64,000 nucleotides of DNA from Kappaphycus alvarezii (Eukaryota > Rhodophyta > Florideophyceae > Gigartinales > Solieriaceae): positions 24,019-88,018 of the forward strand of contig NADL03000215.1 of assembly GCA_002205965.3 (NCBI GenBank), read 5' to 3'. Both the position numbers and the translations under genes were made by a program. Positions 21,694 to 31,644 of this stretch are shown piece after piece; position 1 is the first letter of the stretch, and every line of letters starts with the position of its first letter. The notes below the pieces were generated by a model. It had not been told where the DNA came from and ran no database searches. It saw only the letters and a program-made list of their open reading frames with translations.

Positions 21694-22626
21694 CAAACGC
21701 CGGTCCCCGACGAACGGCTCCAGTCTGCTATCTCGTCTGAGCTTCACAGTTGGACGTTTGATCGGATCTCCCGATCATCCTCTGACCGCGACAGATCTCG
21801 CCTCCTATCCGTCCGTGAGTCGTCCGCCTGTTCAGCTTTCTCAACTTGACCGCACCCTCACCGCGGAACCTATCTGTCCTCGTAAGCTTAGATAGTCGCT
21901 GTATCTCTACGCCTCGGCCGCGCGATTTTCTCTGGTCATGATCGATGTCCGGTATGTGCTCGCCGTTCCAACGACGTCGCCCCGTTGCTCGATCCCCTGG
22001 GCAAACATGCCCTCACCTGTAAGTACAACGATGGGCAGACTCCTCGCCACAATGTCTTGCGTAACGCTTTCCATCGTTACTGTTGTCTGGAAAACCATGG
22101 GATAGACCGGATATATCTTCCAAGAGTAAAACACCCAAACCTTTTCCCTCGTTACTGTAGGGAGCTTGGAATTTCTGCCTCTCTTGAACATCTGCTTCCT
22201 CCCATTCCCCCTTCGTCCTCTCCCTCGTCCGCCCTTCGCATAGATCTTTATATCCCTGCTGCATATGGCCTCGACCCGAAGGATATCGCTTTGGATGTCA
22301 CAGTGGCCCATCCACAGGTCACTTCGCGCGTTTCCCAGTGTGCCCTATCTGGCTGCGCAGCTGCCTCAATTGCTGAACGTGCGAAACACACGCACTACAG
22401 TCTAGTCTGCCACACGAACGATATACGGCTTCTTCCTGTTGGTATTGATGTGTTCGGTGCCCTTGGGGCCGACGGGGCGACTTTCTTCCGGTGCCTTTCT
22501 ACGTTCGCTGCTGCCCGTCGAGGCACCACTCCCCAATGGGAGCTGCACCTCCTAATCACGCGCTTTGTGTTCTGCTTGCATGGGTTGCAAGCTCGTCAAG
22601 TTCTTACCAGATGCATTTCCGATTAG
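21694..22626 (+). pseudogene. Non-LTR-type reverse transcriptase, C-terminal domain I (unit 3)
   Basis: One reading frame runs through this region with three stops in the first 220 bases (ST-stop, SS-stop, A-stop). It shows the succession known from C-termini of LINE-like reverse transcriptases: DRDRSRLLS, SLRLGRAIF, CPVC, LDPLGKHALTC, RHNVLRNAF, then a PD-(D/E)XK-like core with IDLYIP and ALDVTV, and a C-terminal segment LLITRFVFCLHGLQAR. From 21985 it is open for 213 codons. A 65-bp miniature element plus a 10-bp duplication interrupts it between HRYC and RELG but adds exactly 25 codons without a stop. The N-terminal RT core is absent. A relic is more likely than a functional protein. Family assignment is from motif order, not a database search. 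Confidence 0.65.
22084..22148 (+). mobile_element. Miniature 5'-truncated element, 65 bp, with 10-bp target duplication
   Basis: The insertion lies between two copies of TCGTTACTGT (22074-22083 and 22149-22158). Removing it and one duplicate restores an uninterrupted RT frame (HRYC-RELG). Its 3' end, TATCTTCCAAGAGTAAAACACCCAAACC followed by a pyrimidine-rich tail, recurs at 53904-53946 and 62694-62732, while 5' ends differ, as expected of truncated products of target-primed reverse transcription. Confidence 0.75.
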
Positions 22627-22784
22627 TTTCTCTCTCATCCCCCTATGGATGTTAATTTCTCTGTAATCCCCCTCAGCATGTTCTCCCACATGCTCTTTCC
22701 ACAACCCGTAAAGATTACACACACTCTTAAAATAACCCAAAAATTTCCCCCGTACAGTACTGCGCCGCCCCCCACTTCCGCACT

Positions 22785-23359
22785 GTCCCCACCCTGGATT
22801 CCTACGGACACCATGCCTCTGTCTGTTCCTGCGCCGACGGCTCCATTCGGCGCCACAATTGTGTTCGCGACCGCCCCATTTCCGAGGTATCACGCTTATC
22901 ATTGGGATTCGCCCTGTCCGGGAATGGACCTTCCCGCAAGACTTGCCCCGACCCTCCAACTCCCGCCGCCGCCTCGACATCTACATCGATGATGTCCAGT
23001 TCTCTCCCGTCCCCCAGGGCTACGACGTCACTGTCATCAGCCCCCACTCCGCTCCATACGCCCAACAGCGGATTCACACGCCCCTCGCTACCCTTACTGC
23101 ATCTCAGCGCGCGAAATCACTCCGCTATGGCCACCTCTGAGCCGAACTACGTATCGACTTCCACCCGATGGCTTTCGATGTATACGGGTCTGCCGGTCCC
23201 GGTGCCGAACGAGGTCTGTCCAGAATTGCTGAGTACATCGCTCTACGGAAAGGCAGTAGCCCTGCCTTCGAGCGCGATCGCTTGTTCACGATTATCAGCT
23301 CGCTCATACAACAACGAACTTCTGTCGCGATCAACCGACGACAACTCAACCGCTCCTAG
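22785..23359 (+). pseudogene. Non-LTR-type reverse transcriptase, C-terminal domain II (unit 3)
   Basis: This is a second, divergent version of the same domain, 160 bases downstream of domain I. Motifs in order are LDSYGHHASVC, RRHNCVRD, RRRLDIYI, DVTVISPHSAPYAQQR, KSLRYGHL, RIDFHPMAFDVYGSAGPGA and SRIAEYIALRKGSSP. A one-base deletion near 22903 shifts the frame (the base is present in units 1 and 6), and an in-frame TGA occurs at 23138. The segment after the TGA is open for 73 codons to the stop at 23359. Its similarity to domain I is in motif order, with low residue identity, so the two are old paralogues rather than a recent duplication. Confidence 0.62.
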
Positions 23360-23527
23360 CTCGGATAGATTTTTTCTCTTTTGAGGGCCGCTAGCCCCTC
23401 CTTTTCTGCTTGGTAAAGTCTTCTTCTTCTTCTAAAGTCTCGCAGTAGACGCACCCCCCATATCTCATAATGGGGGAATGATGGCGTAGTTTACTTCGTC
23501 GTCTGACACTTTTAGCGAGGGGAATCC

Positions 23528-23640
23528 GGTGTTTTACTCTTGGAAGATATATCCGGTCTATCCCATGGTTTTCCAGACAACCGCAATCAACTCAAAAAGG
23601 GTATACCGACACAGTAATGGGGAAGGAACTACGCTCCCTA
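23528..23640 (-). mobile_element. Miniature element, longer copy on minus strand
   Basis: On the minus strand 52 consecutive bases match the 65-bp copy at 22084 exactly, and the match to a related copy at 52816-52948 extends about 60 bases further 5' (GGAACTACGCTCCC-like segment). The two copies in each unit are in opposite orientation, 1.4 kb apart. Confidence 0.65.
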
Positions 23641-24391
23641 AAATGCTACCTTCAGGCCAGCCATCAAGCAGGCCGCATTGGACATGACGGCTTTCAAATG
23701 TAAACCACCCAAAAATTTCTCCCTCTCCGAGCGAGAAGGGGGAGTCCACAAGCAAAACAGCCGCATTGGAGGTTCCTGCCAACGCAGAGACCCAGTTTAA
23801 GAGAATACCTTACACATTATAAATCATGCTTAGGTATGCCCCTTTGGGCGCCACTGCCTCTAAATTAATAAAGCGTCAACGCTTTCCCTCCCCTTAGAAA
23901 CCTAGCGCTGTCGCCAGTCGCGCAATGGAACGGGTTCCGATACTAAACTGGATTATTTAGTTGAGAAGTATTGGATGGATTCATTACTACCAGGCCTTGC
24001 CGGTGAGAGTGAAGGCCATGAATGTGGGAAATGCGTTTGTAAGAAGATGGAATTGGCTGAAGCCAAGCGAATCATGGACTAGAAAAAGTTCTCCGGGTAC
24101 TAAAGCGTGTGAAATGAAGCGAAGCAACCTGGCGTATATCATTCAAAAGTACAGAAGAGGACAAAGAGAGACTACCTTAACGTTAGGGCCTGAGCAAGCC
24201 TATTATGACCAGATGGAATCGGACTTTGCCCACCTTCGAGCACCTTTCGCATATCGTAGTCCACACCTTGGCCCCCGTACACTGTGAGATAAAGTCTTGC
24301 GTGAGTATTTCCAGAGCCGGAGCTAACATGAGCGGTCTTACAAAGAAAAGATAGCCAAGTATTTCAAACTGTCCAGAGGAAGAAGCACAGC

Positions 24392-25066
24392 TCATTCCTC
24401 AACGGTGAACTCTGCAAGAACTTCCTCTGTGCTCTTACCTCTCAGCTTATCAGCCACTGCCTCGCAAGTGAGGTCTACAAGGGACTCAACTTCAAGTAAA
24501 TCAGCAGCTACCATGAGACGGATCATAGTCCAATTGTCAACATCCAAGAACCCCTTCTCCCACAAACAAATTGCACCCAAGCTCACCTCGTTGAGTTCCT
24601 GAAGGCGTTGAAATTTGCAAAACTCAATGATTTTTGTGAGGATGGAAGACTTAACGTCACATATCGGAATCATTATGCCATCGATATCATCGGCGTCTTC
24701 GAGCACACTTTTGACAAAATTGATCTGCATAGCGACATCTTTGTCAACCTCGAAAACTTCACCTTCTTTGCTTGTGAGCTTGACGGTAGCCGAACTGGTA
24801 TCATTGGATCGAGTCGCCGGCATTATTGACTGGCTTGGTTGTGACCCAGAAGTATCGTTGAAAATGTTACCGAGTTGGTAGTTCTTTAGAATATTGCCTT
24901 GTTCAGTTTTGGCGTCTGGTAGGAACGACGTTAGAGATGCTCCAGTATCGTTAGCGTTTTGATCTAGAAAAGCGCGACAGAAAGGAGTATGAGGCAAGGC
25001 ACTACCAGGGCCGCCGTCGTCTGAAAATCTTTTCATTGGCAATCTAAACTGAATTGTACGGTACAA
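24392..25066 (-). CDS. SKP1-like protein (unit 3 copy)
   Basis: SKP1 proteins link F-box proteins to cullin-1 in SCF ubiquitin ligases. From MPATRSND (start at 24823) the 143-residue product shows the family pattern: VKLTSKEGEVFEVDKDVA, the BTB/POZ segment ICDVKSSILTKIIEFCKFQ, then FLDVDNWTMIRLMVAADLL and LVDLTCEAVADKLRGKSTEEV. It stops at FTVEE, about 20 residues before the usual end, so the last helix that contacts the F-box (the segment ending WAFE in canonical SKP1) is missing. The linker between the halves (RLQELNEVSLGAICLWEKG) is atypical. The frame also continues upstream for 81 codons without family resemblance. The sequence after the stop, in any frame, does not restore the missing helix, and I see no convincing intron. 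It is either a truncated amplified paralogue or a pseudogene still open in frame. Confidence 0.72.
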   Translation of the reverse strand: MYRTIQFRLPMKRFSDDGGPGSALPHTPFCRAFLDQNANDTGASLTSFLPDAKTEQGNILKNYQLGNIFNDTSGSQPSQSIMPATRSNDTSSATVKLTSKEGEVFEVDKDVAMQINFVKSVLEDADDIDGIMIPICDVKSSILTKIIEFCKFQRLQELNEVSLGAICLWEKGFLDVDNWTMIRLMVAADLLEVESLVDLTCEAVADKLRGKSTEEVLAEFTVEE

Positions 25067-25068
25067 TT
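25052..25068. promoter_or_regulatory. 17-bp palindrome (unit 3)
   Basis: This is AATTGTACGGTACAATT, at the upstream end of the SKP1-like ORF and unchanged in all complete units. Confidence 0.45.
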
Positions 25069-25420
25069 GAATGCAAGTTTATACGCACAGTAGGGGCGTT
25101 TGACCATTGCATCACTCGTAGTAAACCAACTTCAACCCATTTCACCCGAACGTCAGTGGTTACCCTACTTACAGTAGTCCTCGTCTGCGATTGCTGTTAT
25201 CAAGAAAGTAAAGTATACCAACCCATTCAGGTAAACCCCAAACAGCCCAACCTGTTGCTGTTATCAGGAAAATTAAGTAAACTAACCCATCTACCCCCAC
25301 CAACCCATTAAACCCAATTTACCTCTATCGCGGTATTTGCCTTTATCAAGAAAATTAAGTGTGCCGTACCACCCCACTTACCCAAACATTTAAGTAAACC
25401 AACCCATTTAACCCAATTCA

Positions 25421-25454
25421 ACGGTGTACAGAAATGGAATTTACAGTACACCGT
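25421..25454. other. Inverted repeat near unit junction
   Basis: ACGGTGTAC and GTACACCGT are perfect 9-base arms around a 16-base loop, about 10 bases before the CGCGG target site of elements A and C. It occurs in each unit; unit 1 has one base changed beside it. Confidence 0.45.
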
Positions 25455-25695
25455 ACAATGCCCAGCGCGGCATGCCTGCTCGCCGGCACTCAGCCGACCC
25501 TGTAAGGAAGGTCATGTACTGTAGTGTTACCCATCAGCGACGACTTATCCCGCATAACGCATTAGCCGCGTGGATATAACCGACCACATCTTCCATGCAC
25601 TAAAGTAGATACTGAACGCATTAAACTTCTTTCTTCTTAAAATAAAAAATGGTCTTTCGGCTTCCCTGTCGCCCACTTCCCTGTTTCAGAGGTGT

Positions 25696-26628
25696 CAAAC
25701 GCCGGTCCCCGACGAACGGCTCCAGTCTGCTATCTCGTCTGAGCTTCACAGTTGGACGTTTGATCGGATCTCCCGATCATCCTCTGACCGCGACAGATCT
25801 CGCCTCCTATCCGTCCGTGAGTCGTCCGCCTGTTCAGCTTTCTCAACTTGACCGCACCCTCACCGCGGAACCTATCTGTCCTCGTAAGCTTAGATAGTCG
25901 CTGTATCTCTACGCCTCGGCCGCGCGATTTTCTCTGGTCATGATCGATGTCCGGTATGTGCTCGCCGTTCCAACGACGTCGCCCCGTTGCTCGATCCCCT
26001 GGGCAAACATGCCCTCACCTGTAAGTACAACGATGGGCAGACTCCTCGCCACAATGTCTTGCGTAACGCTTTCCATCGTTACTGTTGTCTGGAAAACCAT
26101 GGGATAGACCGGATATATCTTCCAAGAGTAAAACACCCAAACCTTTTCCCTCGTTACTGTAGGGAGCTTGGAATTTCTGCCTCTCTTGAACATCTGCTTC
26201 CTCCCATTCCCCCTTCGTCCTCTCCCTCGTCCGCCCTTCGCATAGATCTTTATATCCCTGCTGCATATGGCCTCGACCCGAAGGATATCGCTTTGGATGT
26301 CACAGTGGCCCATCCACAGGTCACTTCGCGCGTTTCCCAGTGTGCCCTATCTGGCTGCGCAGCTGCCTCAATTGCTGAACGTGCGAAACACACGCACTAC
26401 AGTCTAGTCTGCCACACGAACGATATACGGCTTCTTCCTGTTGGTATTGATGTGTTCGGTGCCCTTGGGGCCGACGGGGCGACTTTCTTCCGGTGCCTTT
26501 CTACGTTCGCTGCTGCCCGTCGAGGCACCACTCCCCAATGGGAGCTGCACCTCCTAATCACGCGCTTTGTGTTCTGCTTGCATGGGTTGCAAGCTCGTCA
26601 AGTTCTTACCAGATGCATTTCCGATTAG
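25696..26628 (+). pseudogene. RT C-terminal domain I (unit 4)
   Basis: It is identical in protein to unit 3, with the same three stops and in-frame miniature insertion. Confidence 0.65.
26086..26150 (+). mobile_element. Miniature 5'-truncated element (unit 4)
   Basis: This is the same 65-bp insertion with TCGTTACTGT duplication. Confidence 0.72.
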
Positions 26629-26785
26629 TTTCTCTCTCATCCCCTATGGATGTTAATTTCTCTGTAATCCCCCTCAGCATGTTCTCCCACATGCTCTTTC
26701 CACAACCCGTAAAGATTACACACACTCTTAAAATAACCCAAAAATTTCCCCCGTACAGTACTGCGCCGCCCCCCACTTCCGCACT

Positions 26786-27360
26786 GTCCCCACCCTGGAT
26801 TCCTACGGACACCATGCCTCTGTCTGTTCCTGCGCCGACGGCTCCATTCGGCGCCACAATTGTGTTCGCGACCGCCCCATTTCCGAGGTATCACGCTTAT
26901 CATTGGGATTCGCCCTGTCCGGGAATGGACCTTCCCGCAAGACTTGCCCCGACCCTCCAACTCCCGCCGCCGCCTCGACATCTACATCGATGATGTCCAG
27001 TTCTCTCCCGTCCCCCAGGGCTACGACGTCACTGTCATCAGCCCCCACTCCGCTCCATACGCCCAACAGCGGATTCACACGCCCCTCGCTACCCTTACTG
27101 CATCTCAGCGCGCGAAATCACTCCGCTATGGCCACCTCTGAGCCGAACTACGTATCGACTTCCACCCGATGGCTTTCGATGTATACGGGTCTGCCGGTCC
27201 CGGTGCCGAACGAGGTCTGTCCAGAATTGCTGAGTACATCGCTCTACGGAAAGGCAGTAGCCCTGCCTTCGAGCGCGATCGCTTGTTCACGATTATCAGC
27301 TCGCTCATACAACAACGAACTTCTGTCGCGATCAACCGACGACAACTCAACCGCTCCTAG
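26786..27360 (+). pseudogene. RT C-terminal domain II (unit 4)
   Basis: It has the same derived one-base loss and internal TGA as unit 3. Confidence 0.62.
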
Positions 27361-27529
27361 CTCGGATAGATTTTTTCTCTTTTGAGGGCCGCTAGCCCCT
27401 CCTTTTCTGCTTGGTAAAGTCTTCTTCTTCTTCTAAAGTCTCGCAGTAGACGCACCCCCCATATCTCATAATGGGGGGAATGATGGCGTAGTTTACTTCG
27501 TCGTCTGACACTTTTAGCGAGGGGAATCC

Positions 27530-27642
27530 GGTGTTTTACTCTTGGAAGATATATCCGGTCTATCCCATGGTTTTCCAGACAACCGCAATCAACTCAAAAA
27601 GGGTATACCGACACAGTAATGGGGAAGGAACTACGCTCCCTA
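27530..27642 (-). mobile_element. Miniature element, longer copy (unit 4)
   Basis: This is the counterpart of 23528-23640. Confidence 0.6.
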
Positions 27643-28393
27643 AAATGCTACCTTCAGGCCAGCCATCAAGCAGGCCGCATTGGACATGACGGCTTTCAAA
27701 TGTAAACCACCCAAAAATTTCTCCCTCTCCGAGCGAGAAGGGGGAGTCCACAAGCAAAACAGCCGCATTGGAGGTTCCTGCCAACGCAGAGACCCAGTTT
27801 AAGAGAATACCTTACACATTATAAATCATGCTTAGGTATGCCCCTTTGGGCGCCACTGCCTCTAAATTAATAAAGCGTCAACGCTTTCCCTCCCCTTAGA
27901 AACCTAGCGCTGTCGCCAGTCGCGCAATGGAACGGGTTCCGATACTAAACTGGATTATTTAGTTGAGAAGTATTGGATGGATTCATTACTACCAGGCCTT
28001 GCCGGTGAGAGTGAAGGCCATGAATGTGGGAAATGCGTTTGTAAGAAGATGGAATTGGCTGAAGCCAAGCGAATCATGGACTAGAAAAAGTTCTCCGGGT
28101 ACTAAAGCGTGTGAAATGAAGCGAAGCAACCTGGCGTATATCATTCAAAAGTACAGAAGAGGACAAAGAGAGACTACCTTAACGTTAGGGCCTGAGCAAG
28201 CCTATTATGACCAGATGGAATCGGACTTTGCCCACCTTCGAGCACCTTTCGCATATCGTAGTCCACACCTTGGCCCCCGTACACTGTGAGATAAAGTCTT
28301 GCGTGAGTATTTCCAGAGCCGGAGCTAACATGAGCGGTCTTACAAAGAAAAGATAGCCAAGTATTTCAAACTGTCCAGAGGAAGAAGCACAGC

Positions 28394-29068
28394 TCATTCC
28401 TCAACGGTGAACTCTGCAAGAACTTCCTCTGTGCTCTTACCTCTCAGCTTATCAGCCACTGCCTCGCAAGTGAGGTCTACAAGGGACTCAACTTCAAGTA
28501 AATCAGCAGCTACCATGAGACGGATCATAGTCCAATTGTCAACATCCAAGAACCCCTTCTCCCACAAACAAATTGCACCCAAGCTCACCTCGTTGAGTTC
28601 CTGAAGGCGTTGAAATTTGCAAAACTCAATGATTTTTGTGAGGATGGAAGACTTAACGTCACATATCGGAATCATTATGCCATCGATATCATCGGCGTCT
28701 TCGAGCACACTTTTGACAAAATTGATCTGCATAGCGACATCTTTGTCAACCTCGAAAACTTCACCTTCTTTGCTTGTGAGCTTGACGGTAGCCGAACTGG
28801 TATCATTGGATCGAGTCGCCGGCATTATTGACTGGCTTGGTTGTGACCCAGAAGTATCGTTGAAAATGTTACCGAGTTGGTAGTTCTTTAGAATATTGCC
28901 TTGTTCAGTTTTGGCGTCTGGTAGGAACGACGTTAGAGATGCTCCAGTATCGTTAGCGTTTTGATCTAGAAAAGCGCGACAGAAAGGAGTATGAGGCAAG
29001 GCACTACCAGGGCCGCCGTCGTCTGAAAATCTTTTCATTGGCAATCTAAACTGAATTGTACGGTACAA
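28394..29068 (-). CDS. SKP1-like protein (unit 4 copy)
   Basis: It is identical in protein to the unit 2 and 3 copies over 224 codons; the SKP1 part is 28394-28825. Confidence 0.72.
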   Translation of the reverse strand: MYRTIQFRLPMKRFSDDGGPGSALPHTPFCRAFLDQNANDTGASLTSFLPDAKTEQGNILKNYQLGNIFNDTSGSQPSQSIMPATRSNDTSSATVKLTSKEGEVFEVDKDVAMQINFVKSVLEDADDIDGIMIPICDVKSSILTKIIEFCKFQRLQELNEVSLGAICLWEKGFLDVDNWTMIRLMVAADLLEVESLVDLTCEAVADKLRGKSTEEVLAEFTVEE

Positions 29069-29070
29069 TT
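29054..29070. promoter_or_regulatory. 17-bp palindrome (unit 4)
   Basis: This is AATTGTACGGTACAATT, in the same position relative to the SKP1-like ORF. Confidence 0.45.
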
Positions 29071-29697
29071 GAATGCAAGTTTATACGCACAGTAGGGGCG
29101 TTTGACCATTGCATCACTCGTAGTAAACCAACTTCAACCCATTTCACCCGAACGTCAGTGGTTACCCTACTTACAGTAGTCCTCGTCTGCGATTGCTGTT
29201 ATCAAGAAAGTAAAGTATACCAACCCATTCAGGTAAACCCCAAACAGCCCAACCTGTTGCTGTTATCAGGAAAATTAAGTAAACTAACCCATCTACCCCC
29301 ACCAACCCATTAAACCCAATTTACCTCTATCGCGGTATTTGCCTTTATCAAGAAAATTAAGTGTGCCGTACCACCCCACTTACCCAAACATTTAAGTAAA
29401 CCAACCCATTTAACCCAATTCAACGGTGTACAGAAATGGAATTTACAGTACACCGTACAATGCCCAGCGCGGCATGCCTGCTCGCCGGCACTCAGCCGAC
29501 CCTGTAAGGAAGGTCATGTACTGTAGTGTTACCCATCAGCGACGACTTATCCCGCATAACGCATTAGCCGCGTGGATATAACCGACCACATCTTCCATGC
29601 ACTAAAGTAGATACTGAACGCATTAAACTTCTTTCTTCTTAAAATAAAAAATGGTCTTTCGGCTTCCCTGTCGCCCACTTCCCTGTTTCAGAGGTGT

Positions 29698-30630
29698 CAA
29701 ACGCCGGTCCCCGACGAACGGCTCCAGTCTGCTATCTCGTCTGAGCTTCACAGTTGGACGTTTGATCGGATCTCCCGATCATCCTCTGACCGCGACAGAT
29801 CTCGCCTCCTATCCGTCCGTGAGTCGTCCGCCTGTTCAGCTTTCTCAACTTGACCGCACCCTCACCGCGGAACCTATCTGTCCTCGTAAGCTTAGATAGT
29901 CGCTGTATCTCTACGCCTCGGCCGCGCGATTTTCTCTGGTCATGATCGATGTCCGGTATGTGCTCGCCGTTCCAACGACGTCGCCCCGTTGCTCGATCCC
30001 CTGGGCAAACATGCCCTCACCTGTAAGTACAACGATGGGCAGACTCCTCGCCACAATGTCTTGCGTAACGCTTTCCATCGTTACTGTTGTCTGGAAAACC
30101 ATGGGATAGACCGGATATATCTTCCAAGAGTAAAACACCCAAACCTTTTCCCTCGTTACTGTAGGGAGCTTGGAATTTCTGCCTCTCTTGAACATCTGCT
30201 TCCTCCCATTCCCCCTTCGTCCTCTCCCTCGTCCGTCCTTCGCATAGATCTTTATATCCCTGCTGCATATGGCCTCGACCCGAAGGATATCGCTTTGGAT
30301 GTCACAGTGGCCCATCCACAGGTCACTTCGCGCGTTTCCCAGTGTGCCCTATCTGGCTGCGCAGCTGCCTCAATTGCTGAACGTGCGAAACACACGCACT
30401 ACAGTCTAGTCTGCCACACGAACGATATACGGCTTCTTCCTGTTGGTATTGATGTGTTCGGTGCCCTTGGGGCCGACGGGGCGACTTTCTTCCGGTGCCT
30501 TTCTACGTTCGCTGCTGCCCGTCGAGGCACCACTCCCCAATGGGAGCTGCACCTCCTAATCACGCGCTTTGTGTTCTGCTTGCATGGGTTGCAAGCTCGT
30601 CAAGTTCTTACCAGATGCATTTCCGATTAG
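29698..30630 (+). pseudogene. RT C-terminal domain I (unit 5)
   Basis: This is the same as unit 3 apart from one Ala-to-Val change near 30236. Confidence 0.65.
30088..30152 (+). mobile_element. Miniature 5'-truncated element (unit 5)
   Basis: This is the same 65-bp insertion with its duplication. Confidence 0.72.
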
Positions 30631-30788
30631 TTTCTCTCTCATCCCCCTATGGATGTTAATTTCTCTGTAATCCCCCTCAGCATGTTCTCCCACATGCTCT
30701 TTCCACAACCCGTAAAGATTACACACACTCTTAAAATAACCCAAAAATTTCCCCCGTACAGTACTGCGCCGCCCCCCACTTCCGCACT

Positions 30789-31363
30789 GTCCCCACCCTG
30801 GATTCCTACGGACACCATGCCTCTGTCTGTTCCTGCGCCGACGGCTCCATTCGGCGCCACAATTGTGTTCGCGACCGCCCCATTTCCGAGGTATCACGCT
30901 TATCATTGGGATTCGCCCTGTCCGGGAATGGACCTTCCCGCAAGACTTGCCCCGACCCTCCAACTCCCGCCGCCGCCTCGACATCTACATCGATGATGTC
31001 CAGTTCTCTCCCGTCCCCCAGGGCTACGACGTCACTGTCATCAGCCCCCACTCCGCTCCATACGCCCAACAGCGGATTCACACGCCCCTCGCTACCCTTA
31101 CTGCATCTCAGCGCGCGAAATCACTCCGCTATGGCCACCTCTGAGCCGAACTACGTATCGACTTCCACCCGATGGCTTTCGATGTATACGGGTCTGCCGG
31201 TCCCGGTGCCGAACGAGGTCTGTCCAGAATTGCTGAGTACATCGCTCTACGGAAAGGCAGTAGCCCTGCCTTCGAGCGCGATCGCTTGTTCACGATTATC
31301 AGCTCGCTCATACAACAACGAACTTCTGTCGCGATCAACCGACGACAACTCAACCGCTCCTAG
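30789..31363 (+). pseudogene. RT C-terminal domain II (unit 5)
   Basis: It carries the same damage as unit 3. Confidence 0.62.
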
Positions 31364-31531
31364 CTCGGATAGATTTTTTCTCTTTTGAGGGCCGCTAGCC
31401 CCTCCTTTTCTGCTTGGTAAAGTCTTCTTCTTCTTCTAAAGTCTCGCAGTAGACGCACCCCCCATATCTCATAATGGGGGAATGATGGCGTAGTTTACTT
31501 CGTCGTCTGACACTTTTAGCGAGGGGAATCC

Positions 31532-31644
31532 GGTGTTTTACTCTTGGAAGATATATCCGGTCTATCCCATGGTTTTCCAGACAACCGCAATCAACTCAAA
31601 AAGGGTATACCGACACAGTAATGGGGAAGGAACTACGCTCCCTA
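31532..31644 (-). mobile_element. Miniature element, longer copy (unit 5)
   Basis: This is the counterpart of 23528-23640. Confidence 0.6.

Larger units (their letters stand above)
21464..25465 (+). repeat. 4-kb tandem unit 3 (reference copy, 4002 bp)
   Basis: The unit is bounded by CGCGGCATGCCTG. The order is RT domain I with a miniature insertion, RT domain II, an antisense miniature copy, about 750 bases without a recognisable gene (23641-24391), the SKP1-like ORF on the minus strand, a palindrome, and an AC-rich tract (25110-25415) in which TATCAAGAAAATTAAGT- and AACCCATTTAACCCA-like blocks recur imperfectly. The first 230 bases show nothing. Confidence 0.95.
25466..29467 (+). repeat. 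4-kb tandem unit 4
   Basis: It differs from unit 3 by very few bases, for example one C fewer near 26640 (a state shared with unit 6) and one G more near 27474. Non-genic stretches are as in unit 3. Confidence 0.95.

Noticed and set aside
21647..21895. 82-aa ORF at the start of each unit
   Set aside because: It is off-frame to RT domain I, whose motifs lie in another frame over the same bases.
21907..22311. 134-aa minus-strand ORF rich in Arg/Gly, repeated in the units
   Set aside because: It is antisense to RT domain I with no motif of its own.
22627..22784. GCATGT..ACATGC hairpin between RT domains as a terminator
   Set aside because: The stem is only six base pairs, and intrinsic terminators are not expected in this kind of genome.
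22902..23384. 160-aa Ser/Pro/Thr-rich ORF in each unit
   Set aside because: It is a frame-shifted shadow of RT domain II; the domain motifs are in the overlapping frame.
23961..24287. 108-aa plus-strand ORF in each unit
   Set aside because: It has no recognisable domain, and unit-wide identity means its conservation is not evidence of coding.
25110..25415. AACCC-rich stretch as possible interstitial telomeric repeat
   Set aside because: The spacing of AACCCA blocks is irregular and no array of an exact short telomere-type motif is present.
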